From Favolaschia claudopus (Eukaryota; Basidiomycota; Agaricomycetes; Agaricales; Mycenaceae), in contig JAWWNJ010000133.1 in NCBI GenBank assembly GCA_037176885.1, positions 248,001 to 312,000 of the forward strand: 64,000 nucleotides of DNA. The letters are read 5' to 3'. A program made the position numbers and the translations under genes. Below the pieces are notes generated by a model that was not told where the DNA came from, made no database searches, and worked only from the letters and a program-made list of their open reading frames with translations. Below are positions 30,078 to 42,537 of the stretch, piece by piece; position 1 is the first letter of the stretch; each line of letters begins with the position of its first letter.

Positions 30078-32848
30078 GGTGGTAAAGGACAAGGGTGGAA
30101 GGTGATTCTTATCGCTCCACAGCTCTTTATCCTTTTGCTGCCGCCCAAATTGGACTCGGAGATTCCCGGCTGATTAACCATTCTTGACCCCGGCTGTGTC
30201 ATACCTTTTTATTATTATTTTATTCCTGCCTTTTGGGAATCCAACACCTCATGATCAGACCACCTCATGTTCCCTCCACTCCAATGAAATTAAGAATTAA
30301 TATATATATATATTCCTGGATTCCTGGTACCGTGCTAGGCGGTCAAACAACAACAAAACACCAGGACACCAGTCAGAACCAAAGAAAATATCGGGGGAGA
30401 CTGACATTGAATAGAGCATACGCACTGCAAGCCAGCAGGACAAAATTTTCCGGGGTCTGAGATGCAAGTCGGAATGATCAACAGACATGCGATAAAGTGA
30501 TACCGGGAGCAGCATGTAAACACAAGGATGCACATTTGAGAAAGAAAAATACATGAGCGCCAATCGATTAACTCTTCCGGTAGTAAATAATGTTACTGTT
30601 CACCCTAGAAAGACGGCACGAGGCAACAAGAAACTATGAGCAAATGATCAAATATCTGCTTGAAAAAGACGCACTCAATACCAATTTGTTAATCATTGAG
30701 GTCAGGATCAAAAAAAAAATCGACAGTCAGCAAAATAAGCAAAGCCGATAACAATAACCAAAACAGGAAACGGGGTGAAATACTCCGTATGATCAAAATG
30801 GCATCAAATGTCTGGGATCAGGTCTGGCCGCACGTCGGCCAGACATTTGATCGGAAGATTCCGAGTTGTGCCGAAAGGCCGAATTACCTTGTTTTCTGTA
30901 TTTTTCGCATTCTCCTCAGTCGTTTGAAGGTATACATGTGTTACATGTGTCTATTGTGCATTTATACTATGTAGATGCTGCGGAAAAGACAAGTAAAACA
31001 TCCCAAATTGATGTCTGCAGGACAATTGATCCCATTTCCCCACGTCGTCCAGTCCACAATTGGTGAAAATGTTCCACCAATAAGATAGAAGTGATGGCTG
31101 CTTTACTTCTAGAGGTGTGGGTGCATGCATATGACATTTCCGGGTATCAAGACAACAGGCAATGCACTTCAACTCATTTCTTGGGTTATCTTGAGTGCTC
31201 CTAACACAATTATCATAATCAAACAATTATAAAGGTATCTATGTTGTGAAATACGCGTGGTAGCATTCCTATGTCGCGTCGAAACAGGCAGAAGGATTTG
31301 TATTGTCGACGCGTCGTGTTTGTTTACACTTATTGTTTGACAGGTATCGATCACGTCACATACTGTGCCGATCGCCGCCGCCGGACTTGATGCCTGACCT
31401 TTTGGCGGACTTTCCAAATCCCATTCTTTCTGGATTGCGATCGAGTCGAACAAGATCTATAGAACAATGAGTGTCAATGTTGGAGGAGAAGTGAAAAGAA
31501 ACAGTTTGAGCCGACGCAAGAGTCGAGTCGGAAAACTTGATGCTATACAAGTCGGATCCTGCGGAGACACTGAATGAAGAGAAGCGCAGCTTCAAATGAC
31601 TTCAAGATACGAATTTAAACGAGCCATTGGAAGTGACGAAGAATGAAGGCTGAGAACACGAACCAGTTCAAAACATAATGTAAGTGGCTACCGAAAGACC
31701 ATGAATGCAAGATTGAGTACCCGCTTTTGAAGACACACAGTTTATCTGCGATCGGACCGGCGATACATGAATCGCGAGAAAAATGTCAAGACGAGGAAAT
31801 CATACCAAGTGATATAATCACAAATTTCAAAATGAGTCCTTGAGAGGTGAAATCGATTCTAAAAGGAAGAATCAGGAAGCACAAGATGGCATTGGCAATA
31901 TCAGGTGTTACCGACAAGGCGCATAAGCGAGGTAAATCGTTATTTGCGGCGGTGGGAAGAGGCAGAAGTACGGGACGCATGACAAGAATTGAGAAGGGGA
32001 CAAACGAGTAGGCAAGACGTACTGTGCCCCAAATTGACCGAGTTCATCTCACGAAACACGAAGTCGATAGGGATGATGACGAAGATGAAGATATTCTACC
32101 GACGGCGTGAAGCGGCAGCGATCGACAAAGCAGATGGTAGCGATGTTTGAGAGCGACATCGATAAAGGGGAGCCGATGGCGAGCAGGAGAGCGAGCTTAT
32201 CAAAACGATAAGATGTCAGTCGACGGAAAGCGAAGAGAAGAATGAGGCGTACCATAGACATTGCAGCACGCACGAGCTCCTTCCGATATCCGCAACACCA
32301 AAGATTTCATTCTCATAATCTGCCCCCAAGTCCATGACAATGATGGCACGAAGGAAGACCTTGCTCTTCTCGACAATGATGACGCTGGCATCATTGACAA
32401 GGGGGAAGGAAAGAGAGACAATGATCTGAAAAGAGGGTTGAGACGGAAAGAAAGAAAGAGAAGAGTAACTCAGCACGCACTGGCTCTACGCTATAACCCC
32501 GCCCAGTACCACTATTCATCATCCTCTCCAAGTCCCGCGGATAACGAGTCGATCGGATGGAAGGTTGGCGGTGCTGCGGCGACGCTTCGAAGATGAGTTC
32601 CGAGCGCGTACATCCCAGTTCCATAGACGCGACTTTCGCTAAGCATGATCAACTTCCAATGCGTCGAATCGTCGTGATCTAGTGACGTGTGCTTGCATGT
32701 CTTCGAGTTGGGTTGGCGCGGCTGTGAGAGGTTGATGAATGAGGAGTCAGGAGTGGAGCGCGCAGAATAGTACTAATAGCGGGAGAGCACAGGAGAGAGG
32801 GCGGGAGGGAGGCAGCAGCGGAGATGAGTATATACCAGATGCGCGCGA
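30078..32848. other. Spacer with inverted repeats and weak membrane-protein exons
   Basis: No complete gene was found. On the minus strand between about 31.78 and 32.4 kb, hydrophobic segments (NAILCFLILPFRIDF, LILKFVIISLGMISS, KLALLLAIGSPLSMSLSNIA) are separated by splice-like sites. They may be exons of a multi-pass membrane protein, but I could not join them in one frame. The 30803-30851 inverted repeat is listed separately. Confidence 0.35.
30803..30851. repeat. Two-level inverted repeat
   Basis: ATCAAATGTCTGG (30803-30815) pairs with CCAGACATTTGAT (30839-30851), 13 bp perfect. GTCTGGCC (30822-30829) pairs with GGCCAGAC (30837-30844). The two pairings share bases and exclude each other. 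Confidence 0.85.
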
Positions 32849-33437
32849 GCGACACACCTGAGATTCGACACACTGAGCGCAGATACGACACATGTGTCGC
32901 GTTTGATTGAAGCGCGACACACTTCCTTAAATGGAAATGTGTCGCCTTTAAGTTGTGCCGCCAAGCCGCATCAATCTGCGGCTGACCAGCTGCGCAAACA
33001 TGGCAAAACAATTCGACAACTTTTCCTCTCGCACCCCCACCTGCTCCCGAGCTCCCGCCCCTTTCCCGACGCGTTCAGCATCCCGACGCGCCCGCGATGG
33101 AGTCGACGCGTTCAGCCGAGGACCAAAAGCTGATTGACAGCCTCCCAATGGGAACTGTCACGGCGTTTCGAAGCTCGGTATGTACCGTGTCTCTCACGCG
33201 CAGGCTTCTTCTCACCACGTTGTCGCGCCTGCGCGTCCAGATCTTTCTCCCATCCTTCATCTCCGACAACCCACACCTGTTCATCAATGATACTTGGATT
33301 GACGCCAGCCAGCTCCGCGTTTTTCTTGCGCGTACCGAGTTTCCTGGCCCCAAAACCGCTTCACATGAATGAGGTGTGCCGCACCTGATAAGGTGTGTCG
33401 CATCAATTCAGTGGGTGTCGCATCTCATCTGTCGCAT
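32849..33437. mobile_element. Small GTGTCGC-rich TIR-like element
   Basis: The left end (32849-32946) holds six CGACACA-type words, mostly in the GCGACAC orientation, including the perfect palindrome CGACACATGTGTCG at 32886-32899. The right end (33373-33437) holds four words, all GTGTCGC or GTGCCGC. Opposed subterminal repeats of this kind are typical of hAT-like or similar DNA elements. The interior contains a short plus-strand ORF starting at 33097 (MESTRSAEDQKLIDSLPMGT) with a possible intron at 33180-33205; its product is unknown. Exact ends and target duplication were not resolved. Confidence 0.5.
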
Positions 33438-35211
33438 CTAGAGGGGAAGGTCGATCCCTCTTATTCGGGATTATGTGATATTCCTCGGCTTTGTTCTGTG
33501 CACCATAGTCGCCGTCCTAGAGACTACAATGCACTGAAGGAACGTATAGAGAGCCTCAGATTACATTTCAAAGCCGTCGGGAGCATGTTCTGAATTTTCT
33601 TTTCAATTTTTTAGACGGAATCTCCATGTTTTGAACATATTACGAGATTTTCTGAATTTTCCCTTCATTCGAACTGCGTGAGGTACGGTGGGCTTGCCGC
33701 TTACTGTGTCGACATCCTAAATGCACAAAGTAAGTGAAATGGGTCGAAAACTCATTGTTCCGCCCCAGATTGGTTTTTCAAACACCGAGCATGCACTCGG
33801 TCGGCAAATTCCACTCGTAGATACGGATTTCGATATCCCAGCGCTGAGATTCGACTATAAAACACTCTCTACTACCTTTCAATACATTCTGTTCACCCAA
33901 AAACCAACCAAGGTCCTTTGACCCCCTGCTAGTAACCTGCACTTTGCCTGAATAGACATATTGACAAAAAGTGATTTGTATTGAACAGATTCTCCAAATT
34001 TCGTGCTCGAAAATAGCCTGTACAACACATCCACACCAGCGCTGCATTGCCAAGGCCATCCGGATGCTCAAATGCAAGCAAAAACAACCTCACCGAACGA
34101 TGCCGCGCTCACTTGAAACTCAGATGATCGGTGACTAAGCTCCGGACCGGTTACCGAATAAGAGGGATCGTCAGTGTTCTCTCGCATCTATCCCGAGCGG
34201 AGATGATGGTGGTCAGAAAGAAGGAGCGAAGCATGAGTCATTCAAGTCGGCAAGCTAATCACGAAACTTCGTTTACTCAAGGCATGAGCTGGCTTGTTGT
34301 GGAGAGTCCAGAGTTAGGATGGAAATTCGAGGCTGGAAGGAACCTCGCAAGTCTCGCAAGTGCCTTGGGCGACGCGTTGGCGACGGGTCCGCCGTCGAAG
34401 CCTCGAGCCGCCTTGCCGGCATCTTCCCGGACCTCGTCACAGCCACAGCCCCTCGACATTTTCCGGTGATGGCTTGAGCGGCTCGGATTCGGCCGACGTG
34501 TCTTCTCCTCCGACTTCTCCTCCTCACTTCCACCTCTCCATCGTCCGAGTCGATTCCGACGCTTGTAGCTCACTGCTGCTCGGCTCAAACCCCCGCCGCA
34601 ATAGTCTCTTGGCATTCATCTCACATGGACTTCTTATAACGGCTCGCTGGGCAAACAAAGGCTTTTTACAATCGCTTCCTTCTTCTGTTACTATGCCTTC
34701 GCGCAGTCGCTCGCCGACCTGAAGGGCGGTAACTGTGCGTTGGAAAAAGATCTTCCGTGCGGTTGGACATCGGGTTCTGACTTCAGGATCATCCTTGGTG
34801 AATCCCTGGCCCAAACGACGATTTTCTTGCATTGGAACTTAAGGCACTTCGAAACGCAGCTCTATCATCACGAGAATTTTGCGCGTCGTATGTCCTTGCC
34901 TTCTATCTATTCTGCTGATACCCAAATGTTTCCTCTTGAGTTGCATCCGGAGAAGAGTTAGAAATTTTGAGACGAAACTTACCGAGCATTTGGCGACACG
35001 ACCTCGACGCACGAGCACGGATCCAATAAAACGTCACAGTGAGCGGCATGGAAGTTCTCAGCCAAATCTCCTCCACGAGCCCACTGGGTTCCATTCTCGT
35101 CGGCATTACATCGGCTTCCAACCCAACCACAGGACGCGTATTCCGGAAATTCTCCGCCGAACATAAAAGTAAAACCAATCCCTTCTTTGATGGTCCGACG
35201 TTGTCGTCGAT
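33438..35211. other. Spacer upstream of the beta-glucosidase gene
   Basis: Several overlapping short ORFs on both strands around 34.3-35.2 kb have no motif support. The right part must contain the GH3 promoter; a clear TATA box was not seen close to the ATG at 35212. Confidence 0.35.
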
Positions 35212-38200
35212 ATGCGGTTCTCCTCTGGTCTCGGTCTCGGCGTGGTCTTCGGAGCGCAATTGTTAGCGTGCCACTTGGTGTCGGCGCAGGCGGGGCTGTA
35301 TGGTCAATGGTGAGTCGCTTCGTCTTCCAATAATTTGAGTGTCGCCTATATTGATCATTTGTGGATCAGCGGTGGTATGGGATGGTATTACGCTCGAATT
35401 CTCTCAAGCATAGAAATATAATCGAATGAGACTCCCAGGACCGGTCCAACAACTTGCTCAGAGGGGGTCTGCACGTATTCGAATCCTTGTACGTGGCTCT
35501 ATCGCTTTATTCCCTCCTCTATTTTGTTCAACGCGTGCCATTCTGAAGACTACTCCCAATGTCTCCCTGGCACGGCAACTACAACCACCACCACCTCGTC
35601 TACCTCCAGCCGCTCGACGAGCTCCACCAGTTCTACGACAACTTCAAGCGGGTCAGTTCCGTCCGGTACAATCCGTAAGCACAAGCTATTACCTTTCTCG
35701 AAGTTCGTGATTAACTTAGACCCAGTGAATATCTCCCCGCAATGGGCCGCTGCCTACGTCAAAGCCAAAGCTGCTGTTGCGAAGATGTCGACCCAAGACA
35801 AAGTCAACCTCGCTACAGGTGTTGGCTGGGAAGTTGGTGCGTTCATAATCCTAATCCATTCTAGTTTTTCTTCGTAAATGAAGATACTTGAACAGGCCAC
35901 TGCGTCGGAAACACTCCCTCCATCTCATCCATCTCGTTCCCCGGCCTCTGTCTCGAAGACAGTCCTGTTGGAGTGCGGGATACCGATTTTAATTCCGTGT
36001 TCCCTGCGTACGTCCTTCTATTCTTTTCTCCCTTGTTCGATATCGGCTCATTTCGAGTTGATTTGATTGTGAAGTGCTATCAACGTAGCTGCCACGTGCG
36101 TATTCTCTCTCTTTCTCGTTTCCATCGATATAAACGAGGAGGACCATCCTCGCAGATTCAATCGCACGCTGATGAACCAACGCGGCGTCGCCATGGGTCA
36201 GGAATTCAAAGGCAAAGGTGTACACGTTGCACTCGGACCAATGATGTTCGTCCTTTTGTCCTCAATCTTCTGACTTTTGTGATGAACGCGAGTTATAGGA
36301 ACTTAATGCGTGCGCCGGCGGCTGGGAGAAATTGGGAAGGGTGAGTGATAATCGTGGTCAATCAGTACTTTTAGTGAACTCGTGGGGCAAAAGCTTCGGT
36401 GGGGACCCCTATCTCTCTGGGTGAGTCTCCCCCGTTTTGTCACGGCTCATGTGGTGCTGAGAGAGTGTCCAGCGAGGGAGCATTTCAGGTCAACTACCTG
36501 GCCGGCTTGCTTTTATCTTGCTGATCTCGCTCGATAGACGATTACCGGACTGCAATCAGCCGGCGTACAAGCTAGCGCGAAGCATTATATCAATAAGTGA
36601 GCTTCTATCCTGTTTCGTACAAATCAGTATTAATTCAGAAACGATCAGTGAACAAGAACACTTCCGCGACATGAGTTCGTCGATTGTTGATGACCGGTTA
36701 GTTTTCAGTTCAACCTTTTGGTGGAAAGCGCTGATTGTTGCTTCACCAGGACGGTGCGTTTCTGATAATTATTGACATGTGATCTCAAACATATTGGATT
36801 AGCAACATGAATTATATGCGCTTCCGGTAGGTTTCCATTTTCCCCCCGTTTTCTGAGTGCATCAACTGAGAAACGCATTAGTTCTTGAGAAGTGTTCAAG
36901 CCAACGTCGCCTCGGTCATGTTCGCCGTCATTTCCTTTCGAAAAACTAAAACACGTCGCTGAGACATTTATCTTTACAGGTGTAGCTACAGTTGCGTCGA
37001 CTTTCCCCTCTTCGATACCTCCGCTCACGTCGGTTCTCCACGATTGTAGACCAGAGTGCGTATATCATCCTGTTTGATGCGGAAGAGACTGACCGAGGAG
37101 ATGTTCAGTCAACTCCTCATTCGCATGCGAGAACGACAAGATGCTGAACGGTGTTTTGAAAACTGAGTTTGGGTTCCAGGGGTGTACGTCGAACGTTGTG
37201 GGCAACTGGCTCCTTCGATGTGAGCTGATTGTAACTTTCATTATCCAGACGTCGTATCCGACTGGTGGGCAACCCATTCCACGCTTTCGATCAATGCCGG
37301 GCTCGATGTACGTCCTTCAGAGACACAGAAATAGCTGTAGCTAACGCGTTATTTTGCAGATGACTATGCCGGGCGACGTTAGCGCCAACTCCGGCACTTC
37401 GTACTTCGGCTCGAATCTCGTGAGTAGCCTCATCGAAGGACTTATTCGCTCACTCAAGGTTGGCGCTGTTAGACTGCTGCAGTCAATTCCGGTGCCGTTT
37501 CGCAAGCACGAATCAGTGTAAGCTCATCTTCGTCATCTCTCATTGTGCCTTCCCCTGAAAATCCACTCCAGGACATGGCAACTCGAATCCTAGCTGCGTG
37601 GTACCTCGTAGGCCAAGACTCTGGGTTCCCCGCTGTCAATTTCGACGCGTGGAATACGGGCTCTTCGTTCAACCAGCATGTTAATGTGCAATCTAATCAC
37701 GCGACGTGAGTGCACTCTCGGTGAACTAAAATCCCAGCTACTGATTAGATTTTTATACAGGCTCATTCGACAGATCGGTGCTGCATCGACTGTGCTCCTC
37801 AAAAACACGAACTCGGCTTTGCCGTTGAAGGCTCCGAAGACTATTGGAATCGTTGGGAATGGAGCGGGCACTTCGTCGAGAGGGATCAATGGGTAGGCTT
37901 CGAGTGTTCTACATGAAATTGTTATGTTTCTCACTCGACTTGGTAAGATATTCGGATCGGGGAGGCGATGATGGGGTTCTTGCAGTCGGTGAATATTCCA
38001 TGCTAACATACTCAGTGCATATCTGAATATCGTTATATAGGTTGGGGAAGCGGGTAAGAGTTCAACGAAACAGCATTTGGCCTTACTTAGCTTGGTCTCA
38101 GCACTGCAAATTTCCCGTACCTCACTGCTGTGCGTAATTGCTCAGCGCATGGAAATTCTAACTGATCTCCCTTCAGCCTCTGGACGCAATCAAGAATCGT

Positions 38201-39679
38201 TCTTCCACCGATGGAACTGTGGTGACCTCCTCCACGAGTGACACCGACCTCAATGCCGCAAGAACCGCCGCAACCGGCAAGGATGTCGCTTTTGTCTTCA
38301 TCACAGGTAATTTGTTTTGCCATAAACCCTCACCTCTTCTGACTGAGAGAATAATTGATTTTCATTAGCGGACAGCGGCGAAGGATATATAACTGTAGAA
38401 GGTAATGCTGGAGATAGAAATAGCCTCTCTGCTTGGCATAATGGGGTGCGTTGCCTCTGTCTGAGATATGCCTGGAAATGACCGCTTGAGTTAGGACGCT
38501 TTGGTCGCTGCCGTAGCTGCTGTCAACAAGAATACGATCGTGGTCGTGAATTCCGTTGGGCCTATCAATATGGAAGCTTGGATTGGGAACACGAATGGCA
38601 AGTTTTTCTCTGCTCGATTGTTTCTTTCTCGATTCTTTGCTATTCGCTAAACAGAACGCAGTCACCGCTGTTGTAAGTCTGCACTGCTTCCGCGCAAGTT
38701 CAGTAATTCAAGTCTGTAGGTCTGGAGCGGTCTACCTGGACAGGAGGCTGGTATGAAGACTCCCCCAATCACAGATTTGTATTTAACAGACGATTACAGG
38801 GAACGGTCTTGTGGATGTCCTCTATGGGACTTACAATCCAAGGTTCGGACTTCAGTCTTCACCATATTCTTTGCTTATAATCTAACTCAGTGGTCGTCTT
38901 CCTTACACAATCGGAAAGAGCATTAGCGACTATTCGGCACAAGTCACCACGAACCAGGCTGGATCGATTACGCCTATACAATATACGGAGGGAATCTTTA
39001 TCGACTATCGCCACTTCGATCAGGTTAAACCGGAAAGCTCTCTTACATTGATTTGCAACTGAAATCCTGTTAGGCCAATATCGCGCCCCGATTCGAATTC
39101 GGTTTTGGTCTATCATATACGACATTTACTTATTCCGGACTGACGATTTCCGGTTCGACTGCGGGTGGGACAAGGCAGTCTGGTGGCGGGTCTTCCTTAG
39201 ATCCTTGGTAAGAGAATATGACTTGTTGGTGAGCTTTCTCACACCTAAGGCTACAGGTTACACGACCCCGTTGTCACCGTGTCTTTCACCGTACACAACA
39301 ACGACACATTGGACGGGAACGAGGTACAGTCATTCATAAAACAGGCTCTGCATCGTGTCATTCGTCTTCGAATCTCAGGTACCTCAACTATATCTGACTT
39401 TCCCATCCTCTGCAAGCTCTGCGCCCAAGAACCTCAAAGGCTTCGATAGCGTCTTTGTTGGTGCCGGCCAAAGCGCTAGCGTGAGCATGACCTTGTCGAG
39501 GTTCGACTTTTCGACTTGGAATGTCGCAAACCAACGTCTGTTTTCCCGTTTTTTCATTTTTGCGGAATTATCTTACAAGCTACTTGACTACAGGATGGGA
39601 TGTGGTGACGGGCACCACCACCATCTCCATTGGTGCCAGTAGTCGAGATGTTCGATTAACAGGCACTATCGTCAACTGA
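35212..39679 (+). CDS. Secreted beta-glucosidase, CBM1 + GH3, many exons
   Basis: The ATG at 35212 begins a signal peptide ([18 protein letters not shown]). A type-1 cellulose-binding module follows across exons 35212-35309, 35370-35384, 35439-35488 and one starting at 35549: [37 protein letters not shown] Thr/Ser linker and a full GH3 domain come next. The nucleophile Asp (37260-37262) sits in [16 protein letters not shown], formed across an intron. C-terminal GH3 and fibronectin-like parts ([45 protein letters not shown]) run to TGA 39677-39679. The enzyme releases glucose from cello-oligosaccharides outside the cell. A 4-nt microexon (36750-36753) and a GC-AG intron (38598-38661) are needed to keep the frame. 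No break was seen. Confidence 0.9.
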
Positions 39680-40117
39680 CATCGGAGAATCTGCAAAAAA
39701 AAAGTGATTTACTGTATGGATTTGTTGCTACTCATCAACTCTCTTTCGCTTCATATAAAAGCTTTGAAAAATCACGCTTCGTGGGTCTCAATTGGAAACA
39801 AACCAAAGGTTGAACATGCCGGGTACAGTCGAGATCCGATAGATCCGATCGGCACCAGATGCATATGCCGATGATCCACTGAGAACTGCCGATGATCCGG
39901 CGAGTTGTCTCAAGTACAGTAGGGTATATTAATAGCTGCCATGGTTTCCGGTCAGAATCCGTATTCTCAACTCGAATGTGCCAGAAAACTGAAAACAACA
40001 GAAAACAAGGTAAATACCTGAAAGTCCGATCCTTTCCCACGCAATCGGCCATTGCATTGAACACCGAACGCCCACAACTCGACTCCCTGTCGACTCTCAT
40101 CTACCGGATCCACCAGC

Positions 40118-41367
40118 ATGGTAGAACAGCCCTGGTACGACAACGAGAAGAAGTGGGTTGAGCTTCAACCCTTCCTGCTCTCACTGGGTTTTCAACTGCG
40201 TCCCCGATACCACCCCGACTGGGCCCCATCATGGAGTGTACCAGGTGCTGAACACACATACCAAGAGGATCGACTTGCCTGCTTCGTGGGTTACTCTAAT
40301 GCCAATTCGATCGTTTTCACAAATTGACTTTATTTTATCAGAAAAAAGACGTACTGGACGCCGTTCGCATCAAGGACAATCGAAAGGTGGCTTTGAAACG
40401 GGTGGAGACAAATTCGGATGAACTGAAGATTATCGAATATCTGTTGAATATCGATGACCCCCGAAATCGTACAATCCCGGTACTAGAAGTAATTCCCCTG
40501 CCACCGGACGAATCTTTTTCGCTTTTGGTGATGCCTTATGCGCGGCAATTCAATCACCCACCTTTTCATTGCCGCGCCGAGTTTGTGGAGGTGATGAAAC
40601 AACTGCTAGATGTATGCTTTCCTTGGATTTTTCGCAGTTTCCCTCTCAACCGACTGATAGGGACTACAATTTATGCACGACAATCACGTCTCTCATTTGT
40701 GACTCGAATCTTTCACTCACTACAGACTGGCGGCTTACGATCCTCATTGCAGTGATATTGCCCCTCAAAATATCATGATGGATGAATCCCGCATCGTACC
40801 AGCCGGGTCTCACTTCTTCACTCAGGAGTCCCATACAGGTTTCCCGGGAATATTCTCTTGGAACCACCGATGCGCAGCTGGGCCAGTGAACTATTACTAC
40901 ATTGATTTTGGGCTGTCGATGTACTTCCCCGAAGGCAAGGACTCTGCCTTGACTACCGGCACCCTCCGTACTTTCAAGACCATTCCAGAGCTATCGCTAA
41001 CAGTGCCGTACAATCCCTTCAAAGTCGATATATTCCAACTGGGGCTGACGATGCACAAATTAATCGATGTATGTTTTCGATCAATGCTTTGATTCCCGCT
41101 GAGCAATTTCAACACCAGACCTATCCCGCTCTGAAATCTTTCCGACCGGTGGCGAATCGTATGACAAGCAGCGACCCGAGCGACCGTCCAGAGCCCCAAG
41201 AGTCTTTGAAAGAATTCAACAAGATTGTGGAAAATATGGGACCGGAGAAGCTGAAAGCGCCGACTTGGGAGAAGAAAGGCACGATCAGCTATTTAGCTCA
41301 ATCAGCGATGCATTTCATTCGGAAGGACTATCCTCCGTCCCAGAGATACGAGAATATGGGCTATTGA
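40118..41367 (+). CDS. Protein kinase-like protein 1 (346 aa, 5 exons)
   Basis: Exons 40118-40285, 40342-40611, 40661-40698, 40753-41068 and 41119-41367 join in frame with GT-AG introns. A kinase fold is suggested by VALKRVE (beta-3 lysine), a catalytic loop SHFDIAPQNIMMD in place of HRDxxxxN, and a DFG motif in YYYIDFGLS. A glycine-rich loop is not evident, so activity could be reduced. A nearby paralogue at 49556-50822 has identical exon phases. Relatives are expanded in agaricomycetes; substrates are unknown. It lies about 440 bp downstream of GH3. Confidence 0.85.
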
Positions 41368-41806
41368 TGTACTTGTAGTCGGCTGCGTCCTTCTCAGTAT
41401 TGTGGGTGTTGGGAACAGAGGCTGCACTCAATTAAATCGATGTTTTCATTCGCTCACTAAGGAATACCCGCTATTGTTCGTTCATTGCCCATGTAATTGT
41501 CGTCTTAGCTTCGGCCGCAAGTACAATGTGTTTCCTTTGTTTCAAGGAAGGCTATTGTTTCCGAATTGTCAACGAACTTGCTGCAACCCGCATTCGTCTG
41601 CCACGGTTGCGCCACACAGAAGACGAACATGCCGGCCGGCTTTACCCTCGTATCAAACCGAATCAGCCGATCATGATGTGATTCGCCGTGTGATTTAACA
41701 CATCGAGCGGTACGAGATGATCTGTGTTAAATTTTGGCTATGAGAGACTACGTCCAGTATCCAAGAAACAGAAAACGGCGTATTCATTTAGGAGACATCG
41801 ATAGCG

Positions 41807-42190
41807 TCTTTGTTGGTGCCGGCCAAACCACTAGCGTGAGCATGACCTTAAGCTTGTCGAGATTCAACTTTTCGATTCAGAATGTTGCAAACCAACGTCT
41901 GTTTTCCCGTTTCTGATTCTGCGGAATCATTTTACAAGCTATTTGACTACAGGATGGAACGTCGTGACGGGCACCACCACCATCTCTATTAGTGCCAGCA
42001 ATCGCGATATTCGATTAACAGGCACTGTAGTCTGTCGTCAACTGACATGGGAGAAAGTGTAAGTAACTTGCTGGCTAAATTGTATGTATCTGCAGTTACC
42101 CATTCAGTCTCGTTGGCTTTGTATAAGAGTCTCAACAAATCGCGTTTCGCAAGTTTCCACTTGAACCAAACCAAGTTGAACATGCCGGGA
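41807..42190 (+). pseudogene. Copied 3' end of the GH3 gene with its downstream flank
   Basis: The sequence from TCGATAGCGTCTTTG (41807) to the ATGCCGGG near 42185 repeats 39442-39824: the last two GH3 exons, the intron between them (with its CGTTTTCCCGTTT word), the stop-codon region and about 150 bp of downstream DNA. The upstream GH3 exons are missing, so it cannot encode an enzyme. It shows base changes and a 3-bp insertion (TTAAGC). It lies directly before F-box gene 1. Confidence 0.9.
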
Positions 42191-42537
42191 ACGAGCCGGG
42201 TCGGCGCATCTGACAGCTGACAGCGGTTGTTGCCGGCGACGTGTCATGCTCCCTCTTTCGTCCTTGACAATGTCCGTCAGTCACCCAAGTGACGTCCGTA
42301 TTGACCACCCCTGCCTGGCCGCCATAAAACTCGGTCCATAATTCTTATTCAGCGAAGCACGAGTACTTTCCTTGCCACGGCGGCTCACACTAGTTGTTCC
42401 TTCCCATCTCCTTCGCCCTACGTGCCTCCAACGTGCCTCATACCGATTCCCGCGAAGGCTGGCGTGAAGAAACTCCTTCGACCTCTGAGCTCTCTTCAAA
42501 ACCAACTTCTCGCCGCTCGATCTCTGAATTCCTCGGG

